From RBG-16-66-20 sp964564865 (GTDB lineage Bacteria; Pseudomonadota; Gammaproteobacteria; Burkholderiales; SG8-39): a stretch of DNA of 64,000 bases. Both the position numbers and the translations under genes were made by a program. The notes under the pieces are model-generated. The model did not search any database. It was given only the letters and a program-made list of their open reading frames with translations, and was not told where the DNA came from. Of this stretch, positions 1-8,285 are shown piece after piece. Location: assembly GCA_964564865.1 (NCBI GenBank), contig CAZMDA010000012.1, forward strand, positions 4,345 to 68,344, read 5' to 3'. Positions within the stretch are counted from its first letter, which is position 1; every line of letters begins with the position of its first letter.

Positions 1-1
1 G

Positions 2-205
2 AAGGGGTGGCTCAGGCGGCGCGTCGCTGCACTGCCCGGAAGTCCCGAGAGTCCGCTCTCCGAGGCGGAGCTGGTGGACAAGGTGCGCGAGTGCATGCAC
101 TTGGGTGTGCGCCCCCTGCCAGCCGCCTCGGTTGCGAAGCTCTCGGCGCGCATCGCCGATCTGGAGCAGTTGCCCGACATGGCTGCGCTGTTCGAGGGGC
201 TCTGA
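2..205 (+). CDS. C-terminal end of an MmgE/PrpD-like protein (5' truncated)
   Basis: Only the last 67 codons are present; the gene begins before the window. The readable tail runs from KGWLRRR to DMAALFEGL and contains SEAELVDKVRECMHLG, which resembles the C-terminal helical end of MmgE/PrpD proteins (2-methylcitrate dehydratase-like), where such a stretch commonly follows the LS.eel.dKF segment. The next gene starts 1 base after the stop, so the two are probably co-transcribed. MmgE/PrpD proteins dehydrate small hydroxy-acids, which would suit the aconitase X two genes downstream. With this little sequence the family call is tentative. Confidence 0.5.
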   Translation, partial: KGWLRRRVAALPGSPESPLSEAELVDKVRECMHLGVRPLPAASVAKLSARIADLEQLPDMAALFEGL

Positions 206-206
206 C

Positions 207-956
207 GTGCAGGGGCGCATCGTCTGGGTGATTGGCGCATCCGGGGCCATCGGGCAGGCAATCGCGAAGGTGCTTGCTGCGGCCGGCGCCGAGGTCGTCG
301 TGTCGGCACGCTCCGCTGACAAGCTCGTGGTGGTCGCAGGCGAGATCTTGGCCGCAGGCGGTCGCGCACACGTACGCAGGCTCGACCTGCGCAGCCGCGC
401 CGACGTCGACGCCGCAGCGAGGGAGATCGCCGCGCGCTCCGGTCGCATCGACGCGCTGGTCAACTCCACTTCACTCTCGATCTTCGGTGACTTCCTCGAG
501 CTCTCGGACGAGCAGTGGCACGATGTGCTGGACGTCAAGCTGGTGGGCTACGTGCGCAGCATGCGCGCGGTACTGCCCTTCATGGTTGCGCAGGGCGGCG
601 GCTCGATAGTCAACATCTCGGGACGCGGTGGCCGACAGCCCACGCCAGCGCACCTGCCGGGCGGAAGCGCGAATGCTGCTGTCAACCTTATCGGCAAGGG
701 CGTCGCCGACGCGTTCCATAGGCATGGCATCAGGGTCAATACCGTTGCGCCGGGACCGATCCGGTCCGAGCGTTTCGAGAAGATCCGCGAGAGCAATGAG
801 CGCGTCAGCGGAGGCACGCCGCCGCGCGCGGCGCTCGACCACATGGGCCTCCCGGAGGACGTGGCGCGGGCGGTGCTATGGCTTCTTTCCGATGCAGCGC
901 GCCACTCGACCGGCATCGTTCTACCTGTGGACGGCGGCGGCACGGCCACCGTCTGA
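207..956 (+). CDS. Divergent short-chain dehydrogenase/reductase (SDR)
   Basis: A 249-aa protein with a classical SDR layout: nucleotide-binding GASGAIG at residues 10-16, the DLRSR stretch after beta-3, and the C-terminal IRVNTVAPGPI that closes the cofactor site. The GTG at 207 is chosen because it puts the Rossmann glycine motif at the usual distance from the N-terminus and abuts the upstream stop; a longer reading to 105 would run through the upstream gene. The catalytic Ser-Tyr-Lys of classical SDRs aligns by eye with Gly139, Gly152 and Asn156, so ordinary SDR chemistry is doubtful. It probably binds NAD(P) and acts with the neighbouring aconitase X, or has become a binding protein. The substrate cannot be named. 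Confidence 0.82.
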   Translation: MQGRIVWVIGASGAIGQAIAKVLAAAGAEVVVSARSADKLVVVAGEILAAGGRAHVRRLDLRSRADVDAAAREIAARSGRIDALVNSTSLSIFGDFLELSDEQWHDVLDVKLVGYVRSMRAVLPFMVAQGGGSIVNISGRGGRQPTPAHLPGGSANAAVNLIGKGVADAFHRHGIRVNTVAPGPIRSERFEKIRESNERVSGGTPPRAALDHMGLPEDVARAVLWLLSDAARHSTGIVLPVDGGGTATV

Positions 957-964
957 ACCCCGGC

Positions 965-2452
965 ATGCGCGTAGTCGAAGGACAGGTCGAACTCTGCCGC
1001 ACCGAAGTAGCGCTCGCGCGCATTGACCCTGCCACCGGCGTGCTTCACGAGCCGGGTCACCCGCTCGACGGGCGCTGCCTTGCGGGCAAGGTGCTGGTGT
1101 GCCTTGGCGGCAAGGGTAGCAGCAGCGGATCGTATGTTCTGCTGAACCTTGCGCGGCGCGGCCTGGCGCCAGCCGCGATCCTGGTAAAGCGCGCCGACGC
1201 GGTGCTCATCGCCGGGGCCATGCTCGCCGACATTCCGCTGGAGCAGGGGGTCGATCCAGCCACCTTTGATTCCGGGCGCGAGGTGGGGACCAAGGCACCC
1301 GTTCGCTGGGGTGGTTCTCTGGCCTGGCGAGTTCTGGAAGCAGTGGCGGACTCGCAGGGGTCTGTGGGAATGATCCCGGTGGCCTCGGCGCATGTCGGCC
1401 TGTCTCTTTCCTCTCTCGGCGAGGCCGGCGTCGAGCTCCTTGAGTCGCTTGCTTCCGAGGGCGTACGCTTTGCTGTGCCCACCTCAACCAATGTGCTGTC
1501 GTTCGAGCGTACCGAGCAGGCGTCGGCTGAGGCCAGGTTGCAGCGCCGTGCGCTCGACGCGCTTGTGGCGATGGGCGCGCGCGCCAATTGCTCCTGCAAC
1601 CCGTTCGCCGAAGGCATCGCCCCCAAGCGAGGCGAAGCGGTCGCCTGGAGCGAGTCGGCGACTGCGCCGTTCGTCAACGGTGTGCTCGGTGCGCGCACCA
1701 ATCGTGAAGGGGCAACCGCTCTCGCTTCGGCGATCACCGGGGTTACGCCACGCTACGGCATGCATCTCGACGCCGCGCGCACCGGCACGGCGCTGTTTAG
1801 GGTTAGCGCGACATTGGACTCCGTCGCACAGTTCCATCTGCTGGGCACCGCCGTAGCGCGGCGCCACCTCTCTGGTGTGCCGGTACTCGCGGACCTGCAG
1901 GGGCCCTTGCGCCGGGATTGGCTGTATGCCTTCAGCGCCGCGCTGGCCGCGCACTCTACCGCAGCCATGTTCCACGTCGTCGGCGTGACACCAGAGGCGC
2001 CGGATCTTGCATCCGTGTTTCCCCATGGCGTTCCGGAAGCGATCCCGATCGGTGAACGGGAGCTCGCGCTCGAACAGGCGCGCTGGGCAGCGCCTGCCGC
2101 GCCGCCGGAGTACGTCGCAATCGGCTGCCCGCACGCTTCGCTGGAGCAGATCGGCGAGTTGGCCCGGCTTCTGGAGAACATGCAGGTACGCAAGGAAACG
2201 CGGTTTCAGGTACACACCAGCGACAATATTCGGGAAAGGGCCCGCTCCAGCGGCCATTTGGGCGTCCTCGAGCGCGCCGGCGTTCGCGTCACCGCGGACA
2301 CCTGCATGTACGTCTCGCTTGAGCGCTATCCCGCCAATGCAATGGTGCTCACCGACTCGGCAAAAATGGCATTTCTCATGTCGACGCGCGGCCTGCGTGC
2401 CGCGCTCGCCGATATCCGTTCGATCGTCAATCTGACAGGGAGAATCATGTGA
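965..2452 (+). CDS. acnX: Aconitase X, swivel and catalytic domains fused (AcnX/DUF126-DUF521)
   Basis: The 495-aa protein is a one-chain AcnX. Residues 1-110 are the small swivel domain (LGGKGSSSGSYVLLNL is its signature), followed by the large domain with VAWSESATAPFVNGVLGART. Candidate iron-sulfur ligands are Cys209/Cys211 (NCSC), Cys388 (GCPH) and Cys447 (DTC). Known AcnX enzymes dehydrate cis-3-hydroxy-L-proline in bacteria and mevalonate 5-phosphate in archaea. Here the neighbours are an MmgE/PrpD-like gene, an odd SDR and Bug receptors, with no proline genes in view, so the substrate is open. ATG 965 is preferred over in-frame codons inside the SDR gene. The stop overlaps the next start (ATGTGA), indicating translational coupling. 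Confidence 0.88.
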   Translation: MRVVEGQVELCRTEVALARIDPATGVLHEPGHPLDGRCLAGKVLVCLGGKGSSSGSYVLLNLARRGLAPAAILVKRADAVLIAGAMLADIPLEQGVDPATFDSGREVGTKAPVRWGGSLAWRVLEAVADSQGSVGMIPVASAHVGLSLSSLGEAGVELLESLASEGVRFAVPTSTNVLSFERTEQASAEARLQRRALDALVAMGARANCSCNPFAEGIAPKRGEAVAWSESATAPFVNGVLGARTNREGATALASAITGVTPRYGMHLDAARTGTALFRVSATLDSVAQFHLLGTAVARRHLSGVPVLADLQGPLRRDWLYAFSAALAAHSTAAMFHVVGVTPEAPDLASVFPHGVPEAIPIGERELALEQARWAAPAAPPEYVAIGCPHASLEQIGELARLLENMQVRKETRFQVHTSDNIRERARSSGHLGVLERAGVRVTADTCMYVSLERYPANAMVLTDSAKMAFLMSTRGLRAALADIRSIVNLTGRIM

Positions 2453-3408
2453 AAAGGCGATTCATTGCTGCAGGTCTTCTGCTTGCCGGCTGCTGGGCGG
2501 CGCCCGGTTGGTCGCAGTTCCCGGAGCGGGCGGTCTCCATCTATGTCGGCTACCCTCCGGGCGGCACCGCTGACCGCACTGCGCGCGTGCTCGCACCGAT
2601 CATGGAGCGCGCGCTCAAGCAGACCGTCATCGTCGAGAACAAGCCGGGGGCGACGCAAGTCGTCGCCGCACGCGCAACTCTGAGCGCAAGGCCAGACGGC
2701 CACACGGTTCTCCTGGTCGCCGAAGTGGATTTCGTCGCCAAGCTCGTCGGCGACGGCTCACTCGGCTTTGGCTTGGGCGATTTTGCCTCGGTTTGCGGCA
2801 CCTCGTTCACGCCGTATTTCATGGTGATGCGGCCGAATGCGCCGTGGAAGAACGTGGATGAACTTGTCGCCCACATGAAGAAGAACCCGGAGTCGGTGAC
2901 TTATGGCTCGATCGGCATGGGCAGCGGCCACCACATGGTCATGGAATTCTTCCAACAACAGGCGGGCATAAAGTTCACGCACGTGCCGCATCAGGGCGGC
3001 GGCCCCGTTGTTGCCGCGATGCTCGGAGGCCAACTTGACACAGGCGGCGGTACCTGGGGCTTGTGGCGCGCGCAGGTGCTCGCGGGCAAGGTGAAGCCGC
3101 TCATCGTGCTCGGCGGGGAACGCATGCAGGAACTCCCTGAGGTTCCCTCATTCCGGGAGAAGGGTTATCAGACCGGCATGGCGCGTGGGTGGATCCGCCT
3201 GCTGGTGCGGAAGGAGACGCCCCCCGCTGCGGTGGCGAAGCTCATCGAGGCGTGCGAAGGATTGAAGGGCGATGCGGCCTCGCAGGAGGCGCTGCGCAAG
3301 TCGGGACTCGAGCCGCTGCTCCTCGGCCCCGCGGAAACTACGCGCCTCGCCGCTGAGGACGAGGCGGCGATCCGAGGCTTCCTGAAGGCGCTTCCTGCAG
3401 CGAAATGA
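2449..3408 (+). CDS. Bug-type tripartite tricarboxylate transporter substrate-binding protein
   Basis: A 319-aa periplasmic receptor of the Bug/TctC family. It has a signal peptide (KRRF, then a hydrophobic run to APGWSQ), the family start FPERAVSIYVGYPPGGTADRTAR, and later TYGSIGMGSGHH and HVPHQGGGPVVAAMLGGQ, which line the ligand cleft in Bug proteins. Bug receptors bind carboxylates and related small metabolites for TctAB-type permeases; no tctA or tctB is in the window. The GTG start at 2449 overlaps the acnX stop by 4 bases, so this gene is coupled to acnX and probably binds a substrate or precursor of that pathway. Confidence 0.9.
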   Translation: MKRRFIAAGLLLAGCWAAPGWSQFPERAVSIYVGYPPGGTADRTARVLAPIMERALKQTVIVENKPGATQVVAARATLSARPDGHTVLLVAEVDFVAKLVGDGSLGFGLGDFASVCGTSFTPYFMVMRPNAPWKNVDELVAHMKKNPESVTYGSIGMGSGHHMVMEFFQQQAGIKFTHVPHQGGGPVVAAMLGGQLDTGGGTWGLWRAQVLAGKVKPLIVLGGERMQELPEVPSFREKGYQTGMARGWIRLLVRKETPPAAVAKLIEACEGLKGDAASQEALRKSGLEPLLLGPAETTRLAAEDEAAIRGFLKALPAAK

Positions 3409-3426
3409 GCAAGGGCGAACGTCGTC

Positions 3427-4428
3427 TCAGGGCAATTTCACGTTGGCGGTCTTGATGACGTTCGCCCACTTTGTGATCTCCTGCTTCACGAAGCCTTCGA
3501 ACTCGCCGGGAGCGTTGCCAACGACGTTGACGCCCCAGCCTTCCAGCTTCTCGCGCACCGCCGGCGAGCGGATAACCTTCACCAGTTCGGCGTTCAAGCG
3601 CGTCAAAATTGCCTGGGGCACCCCGGCGGGCGCAAATATTCCGTGCCACGACCCCGCCACATAGCCCGGGACGGTCTCGCCGATTGTCGGCACGTCGGGC
3701 AGCAGCGGCGAGCGCTTCTCGCTCGTAATGCCGAGTGCCTTCGCCTTGCCGCCCTTGACGAGCGGCAGGGCAGCCGGCGTGTTCAGGAAAATGAACGAGA
3801 TCTGGCCGCCCAGCAGGTCCGCGATGCCCGGCGCGTCCCCCTTGTAGGGGATATGGGTCATCTTGACGCCGACCATATGCGCGAAGAGTTCGGTGGCGAG
3901 TTGGTTGGATGATCCGGGACCGCCGGAGCCGAAGTTGATGGCCCCGGGGCTGCGCTTGGCGAGCGCCGTCACCTCGGCAAGCGAGTTGGGCCCGAATCCC
4001 GTGTTCGCCGTGACAACCATTGGCACAGTTCCGATCAGCGTCACGAAGGAGAAATCCCGAATCGGGTCGTAGGGCACGTTGGGATTGAGGGAATTGTTGA
4101 TCGCGTGGCCCGATGGAGCGATCAGTATGGTGTAGCCGTCAGGCGCCGACTTGGCGACATGGTCGGTGCCGATGATGCCGTTCGAGCCCACGCGGTTCTC
4201 CACCACGACCGGCTGCCCTAGCGCAGGCGCGAGATGCTGCGCGAGAAGCCGACCGATAAGATCCGAAGTGCCTCCTGCGGAGAACACCGCGACCAGCCGC
4301 ACCGGCTTGGAGGGGAACGTTTGTCCGTGCGCCAGGGCCGCGCCAAGCGCGATCCCAACCGCGGCGAGCAGCCGGACTGCCTTCCCTATTGCAGCTTGGC
4401 GCCGGAATCCTTGACGGCCTTGGACCAT
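3427..4428 (-). CDS. Bug-type tripartite tricarboxylate transporter substrate-binding protein
   Basis: A 333-aa Bug receptor. After a signal peptide (AVGIALGAALAHG) it starts with FPSKPVRLVAVFSAGGTSDLIGRLL and continues with ENRVGSNGIIGTDHVAKSAPDGYT, IPYKGDAPGIADLLGGQ and the usual alpha/beta C-terminus. The ATG at 4428 lies 43 bases inside the upstream bug gene; no nearer start with a ribosome site is obvious, so some overlap is likely and the two are probably co-transcribed. It converges on the preceding bug gene with an 18-base gap. The ligand is unknown. Confidence 0.9.
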   Translation of the reverse strand: MVQGRQGFRRQAAIGKAVRLLAAVGIALGAALAHGQTFPSKPVRLVAVFSAGGTSDLIGRLLAQHLAPALGQPVVVENRVGSNGIIGTDHVAKSAPDGYTILIAPSGHAINNSLNPNVPYDPIRDFSFVTLIGTVPMVVTANTGFGPNSLAEVTALAKRSPGAINFGSGGPGSSNQLATELFAHMVGVKMTHIPYKGDAPGIADLLGGQISFIFLNTPAALPLVKGGKAKALGITSEKRSPLLPDVPTIGETVPGYVAGSWHGIFAPAGVPQAILTRLNAELVKVIRSPAVREKLEGWGVNVVGNAPGEFEGFVKQEITKWANVIKTANVKLP

Positions 4429-5348
4429 TTGGCGATCTCCTGCTGAATGAAGGTTTCGGTCTGCTCGGGCGTATAAAGCACCGGATTGGCGCCCTGCTTG
4501 GCGAGCAGCGCCTTGGTCTCAGGGTCGGCAAGGATGCCGTTGACCGCCCTGTTCAGACGCGCGACAACGTCCTTGGGAGTCGCGGCCGGCGCCACCAGCG
4601 CAAACCACGGCGCGGCCGAAAGTTCCGGAAGCCCCAGTTCCTTCATCGTTGCCACCTCGGGAAGCAGGTCGGTGCGCTGATTGGATGCAACCGCCATGGC
4701 GTGCAGTCGGCCGCTGCGGATATGACTGATCACCGCCGGCAGATTCTCGAAGTCGATGTCGACATGGCCCGCCATCAGGTCAACAATCGCCGGACCAGTA
4801 CCCTTGTATGGGATCATGTTCACCTTGATGCCCGCCTGCATACGGAAGATCTCAGCGAGCAGGTGGTGCATCGAGCCAAGCGCAGGCAACGCCACGCGCA
4901 ATCCTCCCGGGTTCCCTTTCGCATAATCGATGACTTCTTTGACGGTCTTCGGCTTGAACCCGGGGTACGACACCAACACCACTGTTACGTCCGCGATCAT
5001 CGAAACCGGAGCAAAATCCTTGGCGACGTTGTAGGGCACCTTCTGGAAGAGGTCCAGTGCCACCGCCAGCGGCCCCGAGGACGAAAGCAGCAGCGTGTAG
5101 CCGTCGGGCGCGGATTTCGCAACCACTTCTGCGCCGATCATGCCCCCGGCGCCGCTGCGATTCTCTACCGGAAAGGACTGGCCAAGTGCCTTCTGGAGCC
5201 GCTCACCCATGATGCGGCCCAGGATATCGTTGGTGCCACCGGGCGGGTACGGCACGACGATGCGAACGGGCTTGTTCGGATAGGACTGGGCAAAAACAGC
5301 CGCCGAGACGAGCAGCGCAAAGCACGCTGCGACGATGCGTAACAACAT
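4386..5348 (-). CDS. Bug-type tripartite tricarboxylate transporter substrate-binding protein
   Basis: A 320-aa Bug receptor with signal peptide LLRIVAACFALLVSAAVFAQ and mature start SYPNKPVRIVVPYPPGGTND. Family segments ENRSGAGGMIGAEVVAKSAPDGYTLL and MIPYKGTGPAIVDLMAGH are present. The ATG at 5348 is preferred to one 54 bases upstream because GGGGAGGGG lies just before it and the signal peptide then begins at residue 1. It is first in a two-gene minus-strand unit with the bug gene at 3427 and divergent from the acyl-CoA dehydrogenase-like gene at 5481, sharing a 132-bp intergenic region with candidate operator motifs. Confidence 0.92.
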   Translation of the reverse strand: MLLRIVAACFALLVSAAVFAQSYPNKPVRIVVPYPPGGTNDILGRIMGERLQKALGQSFPVENRSGAGGMIGAEVVAKSAPDGYTLLLSSSGPLAVALDLFQKVPYNVAKDFAPVSMIADVTVVLVSYPGFKPKTVKEVIDYAKGNPGGLRVALPALGSMHHLLAEIFRMQAGIKVNMIPYKGTGPAIVDLMAGHVDIDFENLPAVISHIRSGRLHAMAVASNQRTDLLPEVATMKELGLPELSAAPWFALVAPAATPKDVVARLNRAVNGILADPETKALLAKQGANPVLYTPEQTETFIQQEIAKWSKAVKDSGAKLQ

Positions 5349-5410
5349 TGGACCCCTCCCCTTAGTGACCCGTTGCCGATTATGCGAGAACGGAACCGGC
5401 ATTCATACCG

Positions 5411-5456
5411 ACATGCGAAACTCGCGTCGCACCATCCACCGCTATCGTTGTAGCGG
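5411..5456. promoter_or_regulatory. Candidate IclR operator and hairpin in divergent bug / acyl-CoA dehydrogenase region
   Basis: The 132-bp gap between the divergent genes at 5348 and 5481 contains ACATGCGAAA (5411-5420). The same 10-mer occurs at 12737-12746 upstream of the IclR gene that closes this cluster. Further on is an inverted repeat CCGCTA-6-TAGCGG (5439-5456), about 25 bases before the GTG of the plus-strand gene. Reading the shared 10-mer as an IclR-family half-site is inference. Confidence 0.35.
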
Positions 5457-5480
5457 GTTGTTATCGAGGGGGTTCGGATC

Positions 5481-6641
5481 GTGGCGCTGGATTTCAATTT
5501 TTCCGACGAGCAGGAGAAGTATCGCGCGTCCGTGCGCGACTTTGCGCGCCGCGAGATCCTTCCGCATGTAGCGGTCTGGGACGAAAGGGAAGTAATGCCT
5601 TGGCCGGCGATCCGCCGCATGGGCGAGGCGGGCCTACTCGGAATTATTGCGCCCAAGCACCTGGGAGGACAGGAGAAGGACTACATCTCGCTCGGAATCG
5701 CGGTGGAGGAAGTGGCGCGTGTGGACAACAGTTGCGCCATGATCCTGTCCATGCAGAACACATTGTCGACGCTGATCCCAGGATGGGGCGACGACACGGT
5801 ACGCGCGGTGCTTCGCGGCGAGAAGTTGTTGTGCATAGCAACATCAGAAACCAGCGCCGGTTCCGACGTCTCCAACCTGTCCACTGTCGCCCGCGTCGAA
5901 GGCGACGAGTACGTGCTCAACGGCCAGAAGATCCACGTCAGCCTCATGCCAGGTGCATCGGTCATGGGGGTCTCGGCACGCGTCTTGCAACCCGACGGCA
6001 AGGGGCGCATCACCTTTCTGCGCGTGCCGGCCGACGCCCCTGGTGTGTCCGCTGAACTGATGCCGGAGATGGGCCTGCGTTCGCACCAGCTGGCGATTGT
6101 CAATCTCAAGGATGTCCGCATTCCGGTGACCGACGTACTGGGCGGGAAGGGACAGGGCAAGGCAGTCCTATATGCGCGCTGGAACGTGTCGCGCTGCCTG
6201 TCGGCACTCAATGCACTAGGGGCCGCCCAACAAGTCCTGGAGGACACCATCGAATTCGTGCGCAAGAAGCAGGTCTATGGCCGCCCGATCGGCCAGTATC
6301 AGGCGATCAGCTTTCCGCTGGTGGAGCATTCGACCCGCGTCGAAGGCTGCCGCCTGCTCGCCTACAAGGGCCTGTGGATGAACAACCGCGGCGAGAATGC
6401 TGCGCGCGTGGCCGGCATGGCCAAGTGGAGTTCGATCACCTTCGCCATTCAGGCCATTCAGGATTGCCTCCAGATGCATGGTGCGGCCGGCTACCTCAAG
6501 GATCTGTCGCTGGAGCGTCGATTGCGCGACGTGCTGGGCCTCACGTTCACGGGCGGCACCATCAATGTCATGAAACTTATCGTGGTGAAGGAATTGCTTG
6601 GGGCCGAGTTCATGGGTATTTCGGGCGCGGCGGACGGGTAG
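5481..6641 (+). CDS. Acyl-CoA dehydrogenase-fold flavoprotein lacking the usual catalytic Glu
   Basis: A 386-aa FAD protein of the acyl-CoA dehydrogenase superfamily: N-terminal helices (DFNFSDEQEKYRASVRDFARREILP), the FAD/substrate strand region SETSAGSDVSNLSTVARVEGDEYVLNGQKIHV, and the C-terminal helical domain with LQMHGAAGYLKDLSLERRLRD. GTG 5481 gives the standard N-terminus. The usual catalytic glutamate position (YEG in YEGTSEIQR) aligns with TG in FTGGTINVMK, and the alternative isovaleryl-type position on helix G aligns with Ser, so a plain dehydrogenase role is uncertain. The start of the rhodanese gene 2 bases after the stop suggests linked function. Confidence 0.85.
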   Translation: MALDFNFSDEQEKYRASVRDFARREILPHVAVWDEREVMPWPAIRRMGEAGLLGIIAPKHLGGQEKDYISLGIAVEEVARVDNSCAMILSMQNTLSTLIPGWGDDTVRAVLRGEKLLCIATSETSAGSDVSNLSTVARVEGDEYVLNGQKIHVSLMPGASVMGVSARVLQPDGKGRITFLRVPADAPGVSAELMPEMGLRSHQLAIVNLKDVRIPVTDVLGGKGQGKAVLYARWNVSRCLSALNALGAAQQVLEDTIEFVRKKQVYGRPIGQYQAISFPLVEHSTRVEGCRLLAYKGLWMNNRGENAARVAGMAKWSSITFAIQAIQDCLQMHGAAGYLKDLSLERRLRDVLGLTFTGGTINVMKLIVVKELLGAEFMGISGAADG

Positions 6642-6643
6642 CC

Positions 6644-8224
6644 ATGGCCGATATCGGGGTGTCCGAAATGGACGGGCTGTTCGCTGGCGCGGGCGAATGG
6701 GCGCTGTTTGATGTTCGCGAGGCTGGTGAAGCCGACCAAGGCCATATCTTTGGCGCCACATTTTTGCCGCGCCGGCAGATCGAATTACGCATGGGCGATC
6801 TCGTCCCAGCGCGTGCCACGACGCTGGTCGTCTACGACGAAGGTGGTCCGCGCGCGGGTTATGCCGCCGCAACTCTGGAACGTTATGGCTACGAGGACGT
6901 GCGCGTGCTGAAGGGCGGAACGCAGGCGTGGACCAAGGCCGGCCGCGAATTGGTGCAAGGCAGCAACGTGCCCAGCAAACTCTTCGGCGAAGAGGTCTAT
7001 GAACACGAGCAGGTGCCGCAACTGCCGGTGGCGACGCTGCAAGCATGGCGGGACGAGGGCCGGCCGCATCTGGTCTGCGACATCCGCACCCCGGACGAGT
7101 ACCAGACGGCGCGCATTCCCGGCGCGCATGGCGCATTCGGGGCCGATCTGGCGCGACTGGCGGGCGATCTGCGCGAACGGCGTGTCCCCATCGTCGTGCA
7201 TTGCGCCGGGCGGACGCGCAGCATCATTGCCTGCCAGAGCTTGCGCGCGCTCGGCGTAGAAAACGTGTTCGCGCTGGAGAACGGCACCATGGGCTGGCAG
7301 CTCGCGGGTTACGCGCTGGAGAGGAACGGCGCGGCGGGCGAGTTGCGGCCTTCGGCAGCGAGTCTGGCGGACGGCGAGCGCAGAGCGCGGATCCTGGCCA
7401 CAAACGCTGGCGTCACGGCAATCGAGCCCTCCGGGCTTGACGCGGCGCTCGCCGGGAAGACTGCCGGAAAAGCAAACCTTTACCTCTTCGACGTGCGGCA
7501 GCTGACGGAATACCTCGGCGGACACATCGACGGGGCGATCGCGGTACCGGGTGGCCTCGCCATCCAGCGCACCGATGAGTTCGCGCCGGTACGCGCGTCG
7601 CGCACCGTGCTGGTGGATGACGGCGAAGCGCGCGCGTGGCTCACTGGCTACTGGCTGCGCCGCGCCGGCCGGAGCTGCGTTCAAGTCCTCTTGGGCGGCG
7701 TGCAAGGCTGGCTGGCAAGCGGTCGAAGCTTGGTCTCAGGGCGGGGCCGCAGCCGCCCGCTTGGCGCGGAGGCGGCGGCGGCGGCGTCACGTGTCGCGGC
7801 CGCCGAACTCGCGAAGGAGCGGGACGCGCTGGCCGTAGATGTCGACACCAGCCGCTACTACGCCAAGGCTCGCCTGCCCGGCGCGCGCTGGATACCCTAC
7901 GGCTGGCTGGAGGTGCGGATCGGCGAGCATGCGCCGAATCGCGAAGCGCCGCTGGTGCTGACCTGCCATGACGGCCGCCTCTCGGGCTACGCGGCGGCCA
8001 ACCTTGCGGCGCTGGGGTACCGCAGGGTTCGCGTGCTGGAAGGAGGAGTCCAGTCGTGGGCGAAGCAGGGCTTGCGCGTGGACAGCGGCTGGCCGCCCGA
8101 ACTGCCACCTCCCGGCGACCTGGTGGTGCCACCGTACGACTCGAGCCTGGCATCGATGGCGCGCTACCTCGCATGGGAGCAGCAACTCACCGCGCGGCGC
8201 CGCACCGGTGTTTCTCATTGTTGA
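6644..8224 (+). CDS. Protein of four tandem rhodanese domains
   Basis: The 526-aa protein, without a signal peptide, contains four rhodanese-homology units. Domain 1 (about 1-105) has VVYDEGGPRAG where the catalytic loop should be, so no Cys. Domain 2 (about 120-225) has HCAGRTRS with the catalytic Cys. Domain 3 (about 255-365) has LVDDGEARA, again no Cys. Domain 4 (about 375-480) has TCHDGRLS with Cys. It therefore looks like two inactive-active pairs, doubling the layout of thiosulfate:cyanide or 3-mercaptopyruvate sulfurtransferases. Cytosolic sulfur transfer is the likely role. ATG 6644 lies 2 bases after the acyl-CoA dehydrogenase-like gene, supporting a metabolic link. The sulfur donor is unknown. 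Confidence 0.88.
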   Translation: MADIGVSEMDGLFAGAGEWALFDVREAGEADQGHIFGATFLPRRQIELRMGDLVPARATTLVVYDEGGPRAGYAAATLERYGYEDVRVLKGGTQAWTKAGRELVQGSNVPSKLFGEEVYEHEQVPQLPVATLQAWRDEGRPHLVCDIRTPDEYQTARIPGAHGAFGADLARLAGDLRERRVPIVVHCAGRTRSIIACQSLRALGVENVFALENGTMGWQLAGYALERNGAAGELRPSAASLADGERRARILATNAGVTAIEPSGLDAALAGKTAGKANLYLFDVRQLTEYLGGHIDGAIAVPGGLAIQRTDEFAPVRASRTVLVDDGEARAWLTGYWLRRAGRSCVQVLLGGVQGWLASGRSLVSGRGRSRPLGAEAAAAASRVAAAELAKERDALAVDVDTSRYYAKARLPGARWIPYGWLEVRIGEHAPNREAPLVLTCHDGRLSGYAAANLAALGYRRVRVLEGGVQSWAKQGLRVDSGWPPELPPPGDLVVPPYDSSLASMARYLAWEQQLTARRRTGVSHC

Positions 8225-8285
8225 ACGCGGCGCCTGGCGGCGTTGCTAGCATCACCGAACGCATCCTCGAGAGGACGAAACGAGT

